A DNA stretch of 64,000 nucleotides from Sporosarcina sp. P34 (GCF_002743375.1 NZ_PDZC01000001.1:310001-374000); one strand, 5' to 3'; positions 53,876 through 63,213 are shown, counted from the stretch's first letter. Made by a program: numbers and translations. Notes: generated from the letters alone by a model not told the origin.

Positions 53876-54553
53876 ATGACAGCTGGAATGAGAATTGCAA
53901 TTGATGGTCCTGCAGCTGCAGGTAAAAGTACAATTGCTAAATTAGTAGCCAAAAAATTAGGATATACGTATATCGATACAGGAGCCATGTATCGTGCGAT
54001 TACTTACAAAGTACTTCAAAACAACATAGATCTACATAATGAGGAAGATATTTCAAAGTTGATCGCCCAAACGGAAATTGAATTACAACCGGACGAACAC
54101 GTGCAAAAAGTGTTGCTCGATGGGATTGAAGTAACCGATGCGATCCGTTCACACGAAGTGACGACAAATGTTTCAGCGATAGCGGCGTTGACAACTGTCC
54201 GTGAACTCTTGGTAGCTAAACAACAGAGTCTTGCAGCGGAATCCTCCGTTGTAATGGATGGTAGAGATATCGGTACTGCCGTTTTACCTGAAGCTGAACT
54301 AAAAATCTTCATGACAGCTTCTGTAGAAGAGCGTGCACAGCGTCGTTTACTAGAAGAACAAAAGCGTGGAATGAAATCGGATTATGAAACGTTGAAAAGA
54401 GAAATTAGCGAGAGAGATCAAGCAGATAGTGAACGTGAAATTTCTCCATTAAAAAAAGCAGAAGATGCGATTACAATTGATACAACAGGGAAGACAATAG
54501 AAGAAGTGACAAATAGTATTGTCGAATGTGCCGAAAAGAGGTTAGCTCAATGA
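53876..54553 (+). CDS. cmk: Cytidylate kinase
   Basis: Cmk phosphorylates CMP and dCMP. The 225-aa NMP kinase has the P-loop GPAAAGKSTIAK (~11-22), YIDTGAMYRAITYKVL, VVMDGRDIGTAVLPEA and the Arg-rich lid RAQRRLLEEQ. The start is 7 bases after GGAGGGG. The stop overlaps plsC as ATGA, as in B. subtilis. Position after ypfA is conserved. Confidence 0.97.
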   Translation: MTAGMRIAIDGPAAAGKSTIAKLVAKKLGYTYIDTGAMYRAITYKVLQNNIDLHNEEDISKLIAQTEIELQPDEHVQKVLLDGIEVTDAIRSHEVTTNVSAIAALTTVRELLVAKQQSLAAESSVVMDGRDIGTAVLPEAELKIFMTASVEERAQRRLLEEQKRGMKSDYETLKREISERDQADSEREISPLKKAEDAITIDTTGKTIEEVTNSIVECAEKRLAQ

Positions 54554-55134
54554 ATTTATATCCACTTGGCAAATTTTTGATTAGTACTGTTTGCTTTCCA
54601 CTTTATCGAATCAAAGTAATTGGAAAAGAAAACTTTCCTAAGGAGGGTGGAGTGCTATTATGCACGAATCATATCGATAATCTAGATCCCCCTATAGTTG
54701 GAATTACAAGCCCAAGAACGGTTCATTTTATGGCCAAAGAAGAGCTGTTTGATATGCCGATTCTTAAAACGGTGTTACCAAAAGTACAGGCATATCCTGT
54801 AAAGCGCGGTATGAGTGACCGAGAAGCATTCCGGAAAACCATTAAACTATTACGTGAAGACAAAGTAGTAGGCTTATTCCCTGAAGGAACAAGAAGCAAA
54901 ACAGGGGAGATTGGAAAAGGTTTGGCAGGTGCAGGCTTCTTTGCGTTAAAAGGTGGAGATGCTAAAGTCGTCCCTTGCGCAATCATCGGTCCGTATAAAG
55001 CCTTTTCGCAACTGAAAGTCGTGTACGGGGAAGCTATGGATATGACACCTTATCGTGAAAGGAAAGCATCTGCCGAAGAGGTAACGGATGCAATTATGGC
55101 AGAGATATCCAAGTTGATTGAACAGTATAAATAA
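54550..55134 (+). CDS. plsC: 1-acyl-sn-glycerol-3-phosphate acyltransferase
   Basis: PlsC makes phosphatidic acid by acylating lysophosphatidic acid. The 194-aa membrane-associated enzyme has motif I NHIDNLD (His-x4-Asp), the motif III FPEGTRSK segment and VVPCAIIGP. ATG 54550 uses the cmk stop overlap; an open frame 24 bases upstream is within cmk. The gene lies between cmk and the S1-like gene, as in many Bacillales. Confidence 0.95.
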   Translation: MNLYPLGKFLISTVCFPLYRIKVIGKENFPKEGGVLLCTNHIDNLDPPIVGITSPRTVHFMAKEELFDMPILKTVLPKVQAYPVKRGMSDREAFRKTIKLLREDKVVGLFPEGTRSKTGEIGKGLAGAGFFALKGGDAKVVPCAIIGPYKAFSQLKVVYGEAMDMTPYRERKASAEEVTDAIMAEISKLIEQYK

Positions 55135-55213
55135 AAGAATAAGTGTAATTTTTTGTTTTTAAGTCTCAATTCGCATAATATAGAGATAGGATCATTATGG
55201 AGGAGGACTACAT

Positions 55214-56356
55214 ATGACTGAAGAGATGAATATGGATGAAGTTAAAGAATACGGTGAAGGTACACACGTAACGGGTGTAGTGACAAAGGTTGAAGAGAAA
55301 TCAGTGACTGTTGAAATCGCTGGCGCTCCGTTTGATGGTGTGATTCCGATCAGTGAACTTTCCAGCTTGCATATTGAAAAAGCAGCGGATGCAGTCTCGA
55401 TCGGTGATGAATTGGCGATTACTAAGGTAGAGGATGAGATGTATGTCTTGTCCAAGCGTCAAGTAGATGCAGAAAATGCATGGGATTCGCTTGAAGAGAA
55501 ATTTGAAAGTGGCGAAATCATCGAGACAGAAGTAAAGGACGTAGTAAAGGGCGGACTGGTTGTCGACCTTGGCGTTCGCGGTTTTATTCCAGCTTCATTA
55601 GTAGAAGATCACTTCGTTGAATCGTTTGATGATTATAAAGGACGCACAATGACATTTAAAATTGTGGAAATGGATAAAGAAAAGAACCGCTTAATCTTGT
55701 CTCACCGTGCGGTTGTTCAAGCACAAAATGAGCAGAAAAAGGAAGCGGCACTTTCTGAAATTCAAGAAGGTGACATTCTCGACGGTACAGTACAACGCAT
55801 CGCTTCATTTGGTGCATTCGTTGATATCGGCGGCGTAGATGGTTTGGTACACATTTCGCAAATTTCACACGGACATATTGAAAGCGTGTCAGATGTGTTG
55901 AAAGAAGGAGATGAGATCCAAGTCAAAGTGTTGTCTGTTGACCGTGATGCGGAACGCGTATCTTTATCCATTAAAGATACGTTGCCTGGACCATGGGAAA
56001 ATATTGAAGAAAAAGCAGAAGTCGGCTCTGTACTGGATGGCACGGTAAAACGTCTAGTAGCCTATGGTGCATTCGTCGAGATTTTGCCTGGCGTGGAAGG
56101 GCTTGTTCACATCTCACGTATTGCACATGAGCATATCGGAACACCACAAGAAGTGCTTGAAGAAGGCCAGACTATCCAAGTAAAAGTATTAGACGTGAAT
56201 CCACAGGAAAAACGTATTTCATTGAGCATTAAAGATCTTATTGAAAAACCGCAAGAAGCTCGTGAAGAAAACTTTAGTTATGAAATGCCTGAAGAAACAA
56301 CTGGCTTCTCTTTAGGAGATGTCATCGGTGATCAACTGAAGAAATTCCAAAAATAA
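55214..56356 (+). CDS. ypfD: Ribosomal protein S1 homolog YpfD, four S1 domains
   Basis: The 380-aa protein holds four S1 RNA-binding repeats, at about 12-82 (GTHVTGVVTKVEEKSVTVEI), 99-165, 182-252 (DGTVQRIASFGAFVDIGG) and 268-340 (DGTVKRLVAYGAFVEILPG). Repeats three and four carry the full GLVHISQI / GLVHISRI signature. The Firmicute S1 homolog is RNA-binding but not essential in Bacillus and is not a stable ribosomal protein. The start is 7 bases after GGAGGAC. A terminator follows. Confidence 0.95.
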   Translation: MTEEMNMDEVKEYGEGTHVTGVVTKVEEKSVTVEIAGAPFDGVIPISELSSLHIEKAADAVSIGDELAITKVEDEMYVLSKRQVDAENAWDSLEEKFESGEIIETEVKDVVKGGLVVDLGVRGFIPASLVEDHFVESFDDYKGRTMTFKIVEMDKEKNRLILSHRAVVQAQNEQKKEAALSEIQEGDILDGTVQRIASFGAFVDIGGVDGLVHISQISHGHIESVSDVLKEGDEIQVKVLSVDRDAERVSLSIKDTLPGPWENIEEKAEVGSVLDGTVKRLVAYGAFVEILPGVEGLVHISRIAHEHIGTPQEVLEEGQTIQVKVLDVNPQEKRISLSIKDLIEKPQEAREENFSYEMPEETTGFSLGDVIGDQLKKFQK

Positions 56357-56404
56357 ACGTCAGAATGTGAAAAGCTAGCCACAAATGATAAATAAGCTTA
56401 ACGG

Positions 56405-56441
56405 GAATGATGATGCTTTCATATGCATCATCATTCTTTTT
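56405..56441 (+). terminator. Intrinsic terminator after ypfD
   Basis: GAATGATGATGC and GCATCATCATTC make a 12-base perfect stem with an 8-base loop, followed by TTTTT. Confidence 0.93.
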
Positions 56442-56476
56442 GTGTATAATATTCAAAGATAGGTCGGAAGGGTGTT

Positions 56477-56533
56477 ATGAAAGAAAATGAAAAAACCAAC
56501 AGTAGCAATTGTAGGAAGACCAAACGTCGGTAA
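56477..56533 (+). other. Candidate short upstream ORF overlapping the der start
   Basis: An ATG 4 bases after GGAAGGG opens an 18-codon frame ([18 protein letters not shown]) that ends inside der. The same ribosome site is 14 bases from the der ATG at 56487, unusually far. Translation of this frame could set der expression; it could also be chance. Confidence 0.3.
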
Positions 56534-57797
56534 GTCGACAATCTTTAACCGGATCGTAGGCGAACGAATTTCTATCGTAGAAGACGTTGCCGGTGTAACG
56601 CGGGATCGTATATACAGCGCAGCCGAATGGTTGAATTATGAATTTAACTTAATTGATACAGGCGGTATTGAACTGAGTAATGAACCATTACTTGACCAAA
56701 TTCGCATGCAGGCTGAAATCGCCATTGAGGAAGCAGATGTCATCATCTTTTTGACGAATGGCAGAGATGGTGTGACAGATTCAGATGAACAAGTAGCACG
56801 TATGCTGTATAAAACGAACAAGCCAGTCGTATTGGCAGTGAATAAAGTAGATAATCCAGAGATGAGAGATATGGTCTATGATTTTTACTCGCTTGGATTT
56901 GGCGAACCGTATCCACTCTCAGGATCACACGGTCTAGGACTTGGTGATTTATTGGATGCAGTCGCAGAAAGCTTTAAAGATATGAACTTAGAGGAAGAGG
57001 AAGACGATTCCATCAAGTTCTGTTTAATTGGACGTCCGAATGTTGGAAAGTCGTCACTTGTTAACGCTTTACTTGGTGAAGAGCGTGTCATCGTAAGTGA
57101 TATCGCCGGAACGACAACTGATGCGATTGACTCTACAAAAGTAGTTGATGGACAAGAATTTAAAATTATCGACACTGCGGGAATGCGTAAAAAAGGGAAG
57201 GTATATGAAAATACAGAGAAATATAGTGTATTACGTGCCTTAAAAGCAATAGACCGCTCCGATGTCGTATTGATTGTCATGAACGCAGAAGAAGGTATTC
57301 GTGAACAGGATAAACGTGTAGCTGGTTTTGCTGAAGAAGCAGGAAAAGGTGTCATGTTTGTCGTCAATAAGTGGGATACGCTTGAAAAAGACGATAAGAC
57401 GATGAATAATTTCATCGATGATATTCGTGATCAGTTTAGATTTCTTGACTATGCACCTATTTTCTTTGTTTCAGCTAAAACAAAGCAACGTGTGCATACA
57501 TTATTCTCCAATATCCAATTGATCAGTGAAAATCATGCGATGCGTATTCAGTCGAGTGTCTTGAATGAGGTAGTGGAAGATGCAGTAGCGAGAAATCCTG
57601 CACCTGCGGACAAAGGACGCCGTTTGCGGATTTATTATGCAACACAAGTTGCTGTGAAGCCACCGACATTCGTGGTCTTTGTCAACGAACCCGAACTTAT
57701 GCACTTTTCTTATGAACGTTTTCTACAGAACAGATTACGTGAAGCCTTTGGATTTGAAGGAACACCAATCCGCTTAATTACAAGAGCAAGAACTTAA
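56487..57797 (+). CDS. der: Ribosome-assembly GTPase Der (EngA)
   Basis: Der acts in 50S subunit maturation. The 436-aa protein has two tandem GTPase domains: [17 protein letters not shown] and NKVD in the first (~10-160), [20 protein letters not shown] and NKWD in the second (~178-345), then a KH-like domain with [22 protein letters not shown] 56487 is fixed by the family's N-terminus ([14 protein letters not shown]), though its ribosome site is unusually distant. gpsA follows 26 bases after the stop. Confidence 0.97.
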   Translation: MKKPTVAIVGRPNVGKSTIFNRIVGERISIVEDVAGVTRDRIYSAAEWLNYEFNLIDTGGIELSNEPLLDQIRMQAEIAIEEADVIIFLTNGRDGVTDSDEQVARMLYKTNKPVVLAVNKVDNPEMRDMVYDFYSLGFGEPYPLSGSHGLGLGDLLDAVAESFKDMNLEEEEDDSIKFCLIGRPNVGKSSLVNALLGEERVIVSDIAGTTTDAIDSTKVVDGQEFKIIDTAGMRKKGKVYENTEKYSVLRALKAIDRSDVVLIVMNAEEGIREQDKRVAGFAEEAGKGVMFVVNKWDTLEKDDKTMNNFIDDIRDQFRFLDYAPIFFVSAKTKQRVHTLFSNIQLISENHAMRIQSSVLNEVVEDAVARNPAPADKGRRLRIYYATQVAVKPPTFVVFVNEPELMHFSYERFLQNRLREAFGFEGTPIRLITRART

Positions 57798-57823
57798 CTA
57801 CGTAAATAGAAAGGGTGGAGGTA

Positions 57824-58843
57824 ATGGAAAAAGTCTCTATAATCGGGGCAGGCAGTTGGGGAACCGCACTTGCTGTTGTGCTAGCTGAAAACGGACATGA
57901 TAGCTTAATTTGGACGAGACGTGCAGAACAAGCAGATGAAATCCACAATCAGCACACGAACAACCGGTATTTACCAGATGTAAAACTGCCCGATAACCTT
58001 AACTCTACCAGTGAACTACAAGTGGCAGTCCAACATGCGAAAACAATTATACTTGCCGTACCGACTGCTGCGATGCGTGAAACGTGTCGCCATATTCAGG
58101 AATTACTAACAGAACCTGCTACATTTGTCCATGTCTCCAAAGGAATTGATCCAGATTCATTGGAACGGATTTCTGAAATCATTGCGGATGAAATCGATGA
58201 AACACTTCGCGAAGCCATCGTGGTGCTTTCTGGACCGAGTCATGCGGAAGAAGTCGTACATAGACATCCGACAACAGTAGCGGTCGCTTCAAGCAACATG
58301 GAAGCGGCAGAACGGATACAAGATTTGTTTATGAGCAATTATTTCCGTGTCTATACAAATAAAGATGTAATCGGTGTGGAGCTTGGCGGGGCATTGAAAA
58401 ATGTTATCGCATTGGCTGCTGGAATTTCTGATGGACTAGGTTATGGTGATAATGCAAAGGCCGCTCTTATAACGAGAGGTCTAGCAGAAATTACACGTCT
58501 CGGTGTTGAAATGGGTGCGGACCAGCAAACATTTTCCGGATTAACGGGACTCGGCGATTTGGTCGTTACATGTACAAGTGTTCACTCTAGAAACTGGCGG
58601 GCAGGAAACTTACTTGGTAAAGGACAGTCTTTGGAGAGAGTAACTGAAGAAATGGGCATGGTCATAGAAGGGGTACGTACTACGAAGGCTTCATTTCAGT
58701 TGGCGCAACAGTTTCATGTCAACATGCCGTTGACAGAAGCACTGTATTCTATCCTATTTGAAAAAATTCCACCCAAGCAAGCAGTGGATCAATTAATGAC
58801 TCGCGGTAAGAAACAGGAAATCGATACATTTTTCGGTATTTAA
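57824..58843 (+). CDS. gpsA: Glycerol-3-phosphate dehydrogenase [NAD(P)+]
   Basis: GpsA makes glycerol 3-phosphate for phospholipids. The 339-aa protein has the NAD-binding GAGSWGTALAVVLAENGH, the NNRYLPDVKLPDNL segment, the substrate lysine in GALKNVIALAAGISDGLGYGDN (split here across ~192-213) and the TGLGDLVVTCTS loop. ATG 57824 is 8 bases after AAGGG and matches the family; an in-frame GTG at 57815 is upstream. It forms an operon with der and yphE. Confidence 0.97.
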   Translation: MEKVSIIGAGSWGTALAVVLAENGHDSLIWTRRAEQADEIHNQHTNNRYLPDVKLPDNLNSTSELQVAVQHAKTIILAVPTAAMRETCRHIQELLTEPATFVHVSKGIDPDSLERISEIIADEIDETLREAIVVLSGPSHAEEVVHRHPTTVAVASSNMEAAERIQDLFMSNYFRVYTNKDVIGVELGGALKNVIALAAGISDGLGYGDNAKAALITRGLAEITRLGVEMGADQQTFSGLTGLGDLVVTCTSVHSRNWRAGNLLGKGQSLERVTEEMGMVIEGVRTTKASFQLAQQFHVNMPLTEALYSILFEKIPPKQAVDQLMTRGKKQEIDTFFGI

Positions 58844-58863
58844 ACAGTAGGAGGGTGACAATT

Positions 58864-59067
58864 TTGTCCTCGTTAGATAAAATGTGGCTATCTTTTTACG
58901 CGATGGGATTCATGGTGATTTCAATGGGCTTGATTTATTTGAGCCGCTATAAAATAAAAAACCGTGTCATACGAATTCTATTTGCGATTATTGCCTATAC
59001 ATTATTAATTACATCGTTCTTCGCAATGGTCTATTTGGTCTTCAACGGACCGACTGGAGGAGCGTAA
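58864..59067 (+). CDS. yphE: Small membrane protein YphE (DUF2768)
   Basis: The 67-aa protein has two membrane segments (~8-27 and ~38-60) and corresponds in length and place to B. subtilis YphE, a sporulation-associated small protein of unknown role. TTG 58864, 8 bases after AGGAGGG, is the chosen start; the GTG at 58855 is inside the ribosome site. yphF starts 3 bases after its stop. Confidence 0.85.
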   Translation: MSSLDKMWLSFYAMGFMVISMGLIYLSRYKIKNRVIRILFAIIAYTLLITSFFAMVYLVFNGPTGGA

Positions 59068-59070
59068 TTT

Positions 59071-59781
59071 ATGAATAAACGAATACTACTATTTTTAGTT
59101 ATAATCAGTGGACTTTTATTGTCTGCTTGCGGCGGCCGTCCACCTGAAGAAAAACAAGCAAGTGAAACACCTTATCCTGAACTTCAAGAAACTATCCAAA
59201 AAGCTGTAGAGCGCTATCAAGAACAATCAGGCGGTCTATTACCTATCAAAACACGCGATAAAGAAACCGATCAATTCATCAAATATCCAATCGAGTTCTC
59301 AAAAATCGTTCCGGATTTTACTGAAAAGATCCCGTCTAACGCATTCGAAAACGGTGGTATCTTCCAGTATGTTCTCGTAGATGTAGAAGAAAATCCTACA
59401 GTTAAGCTAGTCGATTTGCGTATAACTGAAAAACTACGCGACTTAAACTTGCGCAAATTTATCAACGGAGAATTACCATTCTTAGATCCAGTTGGCGACA
59501 ACGTCTATAAAGTGGACTTCAAGAAAATGGGCTTCAAAGAACCATTAACCGTTCAAAGTCCATACTCTGATGCTCACTTACCTATCGTAGTAGGCGGCGA
59601 CGGAAACTTTTACGTAGACTATTCCATCGACCTTAACAAAATCTTAATGGAACAAAAGCCAGAAATAAAAGCAGGCACAGATATTCGTTATCTGCTATAT
59701 GAAGACTCCTTAGTCCTTCCGGCATATTCCTTGCCGTACACAGTGAATGAAAACAACGAACCTGTGTTTATGAAGAAATGA
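59071..59781 (+). CDS. yphF: Lipoprotein YphF-like
   Basis: The 236-aa precursor has a signal peptide and a lipobox LLLSACGG (Cys20). The mature part is mostly soluble with LDPVGDNVYKVDFKKMGF and GGDGNFYVDYSIDLN. It corresponds in place to B. subtilis YphF (about 244 aa), of unknown function. The start follows GGAGGAGCG. No terminator lies directly after; the ~420-bp noncoding region with the repeat element comes next. Confidence 0.85.
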   Translation: MNKRILLFLVIISGLLLSACGGRPPEEKQASETPYPELQETIQKAVERYQEQSGGLLPIKTRDKETDQFIKYPIEFSKIVPDFTEKIPSNAFENGGIFQYVLVDVEENPTVKLVDLRITEKLRDLNLRKFINGELPFLDPVGDNVYKVDFKKMGFKEPLTVQSPYSDAHLPIVVGGDGNFYVDYSIDLNKILMEQKPEIKAGTDIRYLLYEDSLVLPAYSLPYTVNENNEPVFMKK

Positions 59782-59879
59782 CATTCTCTAATTTGTAGGT
59801 GACCTCATGTAGTAGCACTTGAACTTTACATATTTCAAAGAGTGAAACAAACTGTCACCATCATATAACTAGGATTGTA

Positions 59880-60075
59880 GTGGAAGGCGGCGACTCCCGC
59901 GGGAATAGCAATTACTTCTGCGATTAATAGCGAAGCGTTATGACCATGAGCTTGAAACCCTGGACAAGGGGCCTTAATTTCTGCAAAGTACACAGAGATG
60001 CGGCCAAGCGAACTCTCCGTTTTTCGCTTAGCTCAAGCCATGCCCGCAGGAAAGCGTCCGCCTGGAACGGAAATC
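59880..60075. repeat. Repeat-like structured intergenic element
   Basis: The ends read GGCGGCGACTCCCGCGGG (59886-59903) and CCCGCAGGAAAGCGTCCGCC (60043-60062), which pair imperfectly, and the right end continues TGGAACGGAAATCCC. From memory this resembles an extragenic repeat common in Bacillaceae and Planococcaceae genomes, of unknown function. The middle, ~140 bases, includes a small AAGCGA/TCGCTT hairpin. Higher GC than its surroundings. Confidence 0.6.
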
Positions 60076-60131
60076 CCAAATCGCAATCCGTGTTTTGTAA
60101 CATATTAGAAGAAAATTTCATACCATTACTC

Positions 60132-60168
60132 AAAAACGTTTCATGCATTTATGCATGAAACGTTTTTC
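60132..60168. terminator. Perfect palindromic bidirectional terminator
   Basis: AAAAACGTTTCATGCAT and its exact complement form a 17-base stem with a 2-base centre, with terminal T-run on either strand. Confidence 0.88.
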
Positions 60169-60181
60169 TGTTTCATAAGCT
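60153..60181 (+). promoter_or_regulatory. Weak candidate sigma-E promoter of spoIVA
   Basis: GCATGAA, 14 bases, CATAAGCT: four of seven and six of eight positions fit the sigma-E pattern. The -35 would fall in the terminator's 3' arm. Listed because spoIVA is a known sigma-E gene. Confidence 0.3.
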
Positions 60182-60206
60182 ACAATGCGGAGAAAAAGGA
60201 GGGCTA

Positions 60207-61688
60207 ATGATGAAAGAAGAACTATACGAAAACTTAGCTAGAAGAACAGACGGCGATATTTATATAGGTGTGGTAGGCCCTGTTCGAGTAGGGAAATCCA
60301 CTTTTGTCAAACGAGTCATGGAGGAAGTTGTAATTCCCAACATGACGGATGCCAATGATCGAATACGTGCACAAGACGAACTTCCCCAAAGTTCACCAGG
60401 TCCCGTAATCATGACTGCAGAACCTAAATTCGTACCTGCCCAAGGCACAAGCGTTTCAATAGGGGACGGCGAACTGGAATTCCAAATTCGCCTAGCAGAC
60501 TGTGTAGGCTACGTTATTGATGGTGTTAAAGGATATGAGGACGAGGATGGGCCGAAATATGTCCATACACCATGGCACAATGAACCGATCCCGTTCCAAG
60601 AAGCGGCACGTATCGGAACGGACAAAGTGATTCGTGATCACTCGACTATTGGAATTTTGCTGACGACAGACGGTACGGTGAACAATATTTCGCGCGCGGC
60701 CGCGGAAGTTGCTGAAAAAGAAATCGTTTCGAAATTGCAGGAAATCGGTAAACCATTCGTCATTGTATTAAATTCTAAAATGCCTGCTCATGAAAAAGCA
60801 TTGGAACTAAAACAGCAATTACATGAAAAGTATGGTGTTCCTGTCATTGCTATCAGTGCGGATCAGCTCAATGCAGCAGAGATCCAGCTTATTCTCAAAG
60901 AGGCATTGTATGAATTCCCTATCACGGATATCGAACTGCAACGTCCGGATTGGATGGAGGAGCTTGGGGATAGCCATAAGCTCAATGCACGTATCGATCA
61001 GCTAATCACAGATGGATTCCTAGGCGTCTCGAAGATTCGTAAAGTTCAGGAGATTGCGGAGTTATTGCAAGAAGAAGAGTTTGTTAGACAAGCAGAAGTA
61101 GTGGAAGTCGATGCAGGTAAAGGCCGCGCCATCGTGAAGATTGATATGGATGAGCAAGCTTTTGTGAATGTGTGTGAGGAGTTCATGGGAACAGAAATGC
61201 GCTCCAAAAAAGATTGGTTAATTTTCATTCAAGAAGCGGTTAAAGCGAAAAAATCGTATGATATGTATGCGGAAGCAATTGATACGGCAAAAAAATCAGG
61301 TTATGGCGTAGCGTTGCCATCGATCGAAGATTTTCAGCCAACTGCTCCTGAATTAATTAAACAAGATACGTTTTATGGTGTGAAAATGAAAGCGAAAGCA
61401 CCTTCACTTCACATTATTCGAATCGATATGGAAGCGGAATTCGCTCCATTAATCGGCTCTGAATTCCATAGTCATCACTTGTTGAAAGAATTAAAAAATG
61501 CGTATTTACATGATCGTGAAGCATTATGGGAAACACAATTATTTGGCACACCATTACATGAAGTCATGAAAGAAAGTATCCGATATAAGACCGCGGCAGT
61601 TCCAGATCGAGCTAGAAAACGCTTGCGTGAAACAATTGAACAAATGGTGAATGACGGGAATAAAGGTATGATTACCTTCATTGTATAA
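60207..61688 (+). CDS. spoIVA: Stage IV sporulation protein A (spore coat assembly ATPase)
   Basis: SpoIVA polymerises on the forespore surface by ATP hydrolysis and forms the platform of the coat. The 493-aa protein is near the 492 aa of Bacillus. It shows the Walker A GPVRVGKSTFVKR (~24-36), AQDELPQSSPGPVIMTAEPKF, the DCVGYVIDGVKGYEDEDGP block, HSTIGILLTTDGTV and the C-terminal SLHIIRIDMEAEFAPLIGSE. The start is ATG 60207 or the adjacent 60210, after AAAGGAGGG. A terminator ends it. Confidence 0.97.
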   Translation: MMKEELYENLARRTDGDIYIGVVGPVRVGKSTFVKRVMEEVVIPNMTDANDRIRAQDELPQSSPGPVIMTAEPKFVPAQGTSVSIGDGELEFQIRLADCVGYVIDGVKGYEDEDGPKYVHTPWHNEPIPFQEAARIGTDKVIRDHSTIGILLTTDGTVNNISRAAAEVAEKEIVSKLQEIGKPFVIVLNSKMPAHEKALELKQQLHEKYGVPVIAISADQLNAAEIQLILKEALYEFPITDIELQRPDWMEELGDSHKLNARIDQLITDGFLGVSKIRKVQEIAELLQEEEFVRQAEVVEVDAGKGRAIVKIDMDEQAFVNVCEEFMGTEMRSKKDWLIFIQEAVKAKKSYDMYAEAIDTAKKSGYGVALPSIEDFQPTAPELIKQDTFYGVKMKAKAPSLHIIRIDMEAEFAPLIGSEFHSHHLLKELKNAYLHDREALWETQLFGTPLHEVMKESIRYKTAAVPDRARKRLRETIEQMVNDGNKGMITFIV

Positions 61689-61732
61689 GGTGAATAAATA
61701 AGGAAATCACGTAACAACTATAGTTTGAAATG

Positions 61733-61764
61733 AAGAGAGATCCGTCAAAAACGGGTCTTTTTTC
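61733..61764 (+). terminator. Intrinsic terminator after spoIVA
   Basis: AGATCCGT and ACGGGTCT pair around a 5-base loop, followed by TTTTT. Confidence 0.85.
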
Positions 61765-61904
61765 TATGCTTTTCTATCAAAATCGCTTGAAATGCCGTGA
61801 ATAAAGGAAAAGCGCGATAATATTGTTGCACCGTAGTTTTTCTTATGTTACTCTTTTTACAGTGTTAACAGCAATAGCATCCCCTTTGAGAGGAGGTGAA
61901 CGGT

Positions 61905-62177
61905 GTGAATAAAACAGAATTAATTAACTCTGTGGCAGAAGCGGCAGGTCTAACAAAAAAAGACGCAACTAAAGCTGTTGAAGCTGTATTCGATACAATT
62001 CAATCAACTCTTGCTAACGGTGATAAAGTTCAATTGATTGGTTTCGGAAACTTCGAAGTACGCGAGCGTGCTGCTCGTAAAGGACGTAACCCACAATCAG
62101 GCGAAGAAATCGAAATCGCTGCAAGTAAAGTTCCAGCTTTCAAAGCAGGTAAAGCACTTAAAGACGCAGTAAAATAA
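61905..62177 (+). CDS. hbs: DNA-binding protein HU
   Basis: HU is the main nucleoid-compacting protein. The 90-aa product almost repeats HBsu: [40 protein letters not shown] and the tail [20 protein letters not shown] 61905 is 8 bases after AGGAGG and gives the family N-terminus; GTG 61896 would overlap that site. A ~140-base leader follows the spoIVA terminator, in which TTGCAC and TACTCT with a 17-base spacer are a weak promoter candidate. Confidence 0.97.
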   Translation: MNKTELINSVAEAAGLTKKDATKAVEAVFDTIQSTLANGDKVQLIGFGNFEVRERAARKGRNPQSGEEIEIAASKVPAFKAGKALKDAVK

Positions 62178-62192
62178 TTTGAGATTTTACAT

Positions 62193-62254
62193 AGGAGTCC
62201 GTCCAACAAATCTGTTCGTCAGATGGCCATGGATGGACTCCTTTCCGTTTTTTT
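62193..62254 (+). terminator. Intrinsic terminator after hbs
   Basis: AGGAGTCCGTCCA and TGGATGGACTCCT pair around a large loop; TTTCCG and then seven T residues follow. Confidence 0.8.
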
Positions 62255-62356
62255 AGTTGGTATACATAAGGAAGTACAAGTAACTATACGGAACGAATGG
62301 AATGTGCTAATATTTTGGGGAAATAGGTTTAGTTCTTACAAGGAGGACATGCTGTT

Positions 62357-62926
62357 ATGAAAGAGCAAGATATAAATAAATTAGAACAGGCAGTTACGAT
62401 GATCTTAGAAGCAATCGGTGAAGATCCGACTCGTGAAGGATTACTGGAGACACCGAAACGTGTTGCTAAAATGTATCAAGAGGTATTTGAAGGATTAAAT
62501 AAAGATCCAGGAGAGTATTTCGATACAGTATTCCATGAGAATCATGATGAAGTCGTATTAGTGAAAGATATTCCATTTTATTCCATGTGCGAGCATCACT
62601 TAGTTCCGTTTTTCGGTGTAGCCCACGTAGCATATATTCCGCGTAATGGAGTAGTTGCAGGTTTGAGCAAGTTGGCAAGAGCTGTCGAAACAGCAGCACG
62701 TCGTCCACAATTGCAAGAACGCATTACATCCAGTGTGGCAGATGCCATGATGGAAAAGTTGAATCCCCATGGTGTCTATATCATTATCGAAGCAGAACAC
62801 ATGTGTATGACGATGCGAGGAATTAAAAAGCCAGGAGCTAAAACCATCACGACCGTCGCTAGAGGAGTCTATGAACATGATGACGTGAAGCGTGCGGAAA
62901 TTTTATCTCTTATTCGAACGAACTAA
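62357..62926 (+). CDS. folE: GTP cyclohydrolase I
   Basis: FolE (MtrA in B. subtilis) converts GTP to dihydroneopterin triphosphate, the first step to folate. The 189-aa protein has the zinc-binding Cys and His in [20 protein letters not shown], the [20 protein letters not shown] stretch and [11 protein letters not shown] with the second zinc Cys. RBS AAGGAGGAC is ahead of the ATG. The trp attenuation protein gene mtrB follows, the same pairing as the Bacillus mtrAB operon. Confidence 0.97.
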   Translation: MKEQDINKLEQAVTMILEAIGEDPTREGLLETPKRVAKMYQEVFEGLNKDPGEYFDTVFHENHDEVVLVKDIPFYSMCEHHLVPFFGVAHVAYIPRNGVVAGLSKLARAVETAARRPQLQERITSSVADAMMEKLNPHGVYIIIEAEHMCMTMRGIKKPGAKTITTVARGVYEHDDVKRAEILSLIRTN

Positions 62927-62991
62927 GGTCTTTGCCGAGCGCTTGCTGTATATGCTATCATTAGAATTATATATAGACTGGAGATGCGAAA

Positions 62992-63213
62992 ATGACACAA
63001 CCAGATTATCTGATTATCAAAGCGAAAAAAGATGGAGTGAATGTCATTGGACTCACGAGAGGCAATGACACCAAGTTTCACCATACCGAAAAGCTGGATA
63101 GAGGAGAAGTCATGATCGCGCAGTTTACCGAGCATACCTCCGCTATTAAGATTCGGGGGGAAGCTGAAATTCATACAGCCCACGGCGTAATTGCGAGTGA
63201 AGAAAAAGAATGA
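62992..63213 (+). CDS. mtrB: trp RNA-binding attenuation protein TRAP
   Basis: TRAP is an 11-subunit ring that, with tryptophan bound, wraps leader RNA with repeated GAG/UAG triplets to end transcription or block translation of trp genes. The 73-aa product has [20 protein letters not shown] and the region [14 protein letters not shown]. The Lys-Lys-Arg-type RNA contacts lie in [12 protein letters not shown] and IKIRGE. The trp operon is not in the window. The stop overlaps the next gene as ATGA. Confidence 0.95.
   Translation: MTQPDYLIIKAKKDGVNVIGLTRGNDTKFHHTEKLDRGEVMIAQFTEHTSAIKIRGEAEIHTAHGVIASEEKE

Larger units (their letters stand above)
59782..60206. other. 425-bp noncoding region between yphF and spoIVA
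   Basis: No gene is supported. It contains the structured repeat-like element at ~59880-60075, the palindromic terminator at 60132 and a weak sigma-E-like promoter for spoIVA. Short open frames on both strands across the repeat (72-74 codons) lack ribosome sites. Confidence 0.7.

Noticed and set aside
56885..57415. 176-codon open frame on the minus strand
   Set aside because: It lies within der on the opposite strand and has no ribosome site or recognisable motif.
59924..60158. Overlapping 72-74 codon open frames on both strands
   Set aside because: They cover the repeat-like element and terminator, lack ribosome sites and show no protein family.
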